Shown: positions 13,890 to 14,394 of the stretch, piece by piece
How the letters are laid out: every line of letters begins with the position of its first letter
Position numbering within the stretch: the first letter of the stretch is position 1
DNA from: Thermoplasmata archaeon
GTDB lineage: Archaea > Thermoplasmatota > Thermoplasmata > Thermoplasmatales > Thermoplasmataceae
Direction of reading: 5' to 3'
DNA: 14,394 nt
NCBI GenBank assembly: GCA_021802365.1
Contig: JAKAAJ010000022.1
Span: 1-14,394 of the forward strand
Program-made: the position numbers and the translations under genes
The notes under the pieces: model-generated
Told to the model about the DNA's origin: nothing
Databases searched by the model: none
Seen by the model: the letters and a program-made list of their open reading frames with translations, nothing else

Positions 13890-14394
13890 ATGTATCAGTT
13901 CAAACTTCCGGATATTGGAGAGGGCGTTTCAGAGGGTGAAATAGTAAAATGGCACGTTTCCGAAGGAGACACAGTGCACAGGGACCAGGACATGGTTGAG
14001 GTGATGACAGATAAGGTAACTGTCAGGATATCATCACCTGTGGAGGGAAAAGTTAACCGCATAATGTTCGCGGAAGGACAGATTGCAACAGTTGGTTCAC
14101 CGCTGATAGAGATTGATACAGGTGAAGAGCAGAAGTTGGAGAATGAGAAACCACCATCTGCTGATGAACATGTTTCTGTTCATGAAGAGCTGGAGACACC
14201 CCACCCTCATGGAATGATACTTGCATCTCCCGCTGTAAGGAGGATTGCAAGGGAGAGGGGAATAGACCTTTCAGTTGTAAAGGGAACAGCAGAGAACGGC
14301 AGAATAACGCTGGATGACCTTAACTCCTTCACTCCGGAAAAGCATGATAAATTGGAGAAAGTTGTTCAGCCGGTTCCGGAAAAAGCTGAATCTC
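13890..14394 (+). CDS. 2-oxoacid dehydrogenase E2 component (lipoyl acyltransferase), 5' part
   Basis: The frame starts at ATG 13890 and is open to the window edge, giving 168 residues of an expected 400 or so. Residues 1-78 are a lipoyl domain beginning YQFKLPDIGEG, with the lipoylation site Lys42 in VMTDKVTV. An acidic, Pro- and His-containing linker (about 79-108) follows. Residues about 110-145 form the peripheral subunit-binding domain (ASPAVRRIARERGIDL, then GRITLDDL). A second linker starts before the cut, and the catalytic domain lies beyond it. E2 is the structural core to which E1 and E3 bind and carries the acyl group on lipoate. It follows E1 beta by 5 bp in the lipA operon, and an E3 gene may follow outside the window. 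Confidence 0.95.
   Translation, partial: MYQFKLPDIGEGVSEGEIVKWHVSEGDTVHRDQDMVEVMTDKVTVRISSPVEGKVNRIMFAEGQIATVGSPLIEIDTGEEQKLENEKPPSADEHVSVHEELETPHPHGMILASPAVRRIARERGIDLSVVKGTAENGRITLDDLNSFTPEKHDKLEKVVQPVPEKAES

Overview
The window looks like chromosomal DNA of a Thermoplasmata archaeon, probably an acidophilic heterotroph of the Thermoplasmatales. The evidence is a tRNA-Phe gene with no encoded CCA, A/T-rich box A elements about 25 bp upstream of starts that appear leaderless, GGTGAT- or GGAGG-type ribosome sites at internal operon starts, frequent AGA/AGG arginine codons, and gene content reported for that group: a 2-oxoacid dehydrogenase complex, ETF, acyl-CoA dehydrogenases and a bacterial-type thiolase. 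No mobile element, CRISPR array or phage gene is visible. The species is not determined.

Layout. Bases 1-316 hold a possible gene tail, tRNA-Phe(GAA) on the minus strand and the divergent promoters of the tRNA and an MFS transporter. Bases 317-3156 hold, on the plus strand, the MFS transporter, a dienelactone-hydrolase-family enzyme, a possible 40-residue protein and a small glycine-rich membrane protein. Bases 3159-6519 are a tight minus-strand operon: thiolase, acyl-CoA dehydrogenase A, acyl-CoA dehydrogenase B, with gaps of 0 and 1 nt. It diverges from etfBA (6663-8293) across an intergenic region with a perfect 7-3-7 inverted repeat. Convergent to etfA is a 661-residue cytochrome-b/iron-sulfur protein (8322-10307) of the HdrD-like type proposed to pass ETF electrons to quinone. 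Bases 10398-10829 encode a small anchored surface protein. Bases 11012-14394 are an operon of lipoyl synthase, E1 alpha, E1 beta and E2 of a 2-oxoacid dehydrogenase complex, with E2 cut by the window edge.

How the genes may work together (inference). The E1/E2 complex, supplied with lipoate by LipA, converts 2-oxoacids, possibly branched-chain ones, to acyl-CoAs. The acyl-CoA dehydrogenase pair oxidises an acyl-CoA and reduces ETF. ETF passes electrons to the membrane Fe-S/cytochrome b protein and so to quinone, and thiolase finishes the carbon route. No hydratase, hydroxyacyl-CoA dehydrogenase, E3 or lipoate transferase lies inside the window.

The most interesting observation is that the two acyl-CoA dehydrogenases have lost complementary motifs. 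A keeps the catalytic glutamate and flavin/substrate motifs but has lost the residues that contact the FAD of the neighbouring subunit. B has the reverse pattern. This points to an obligate alpha2beta2 enzyme, an architecture known from mycobacterial cholesterol-degrading FadE pairs.
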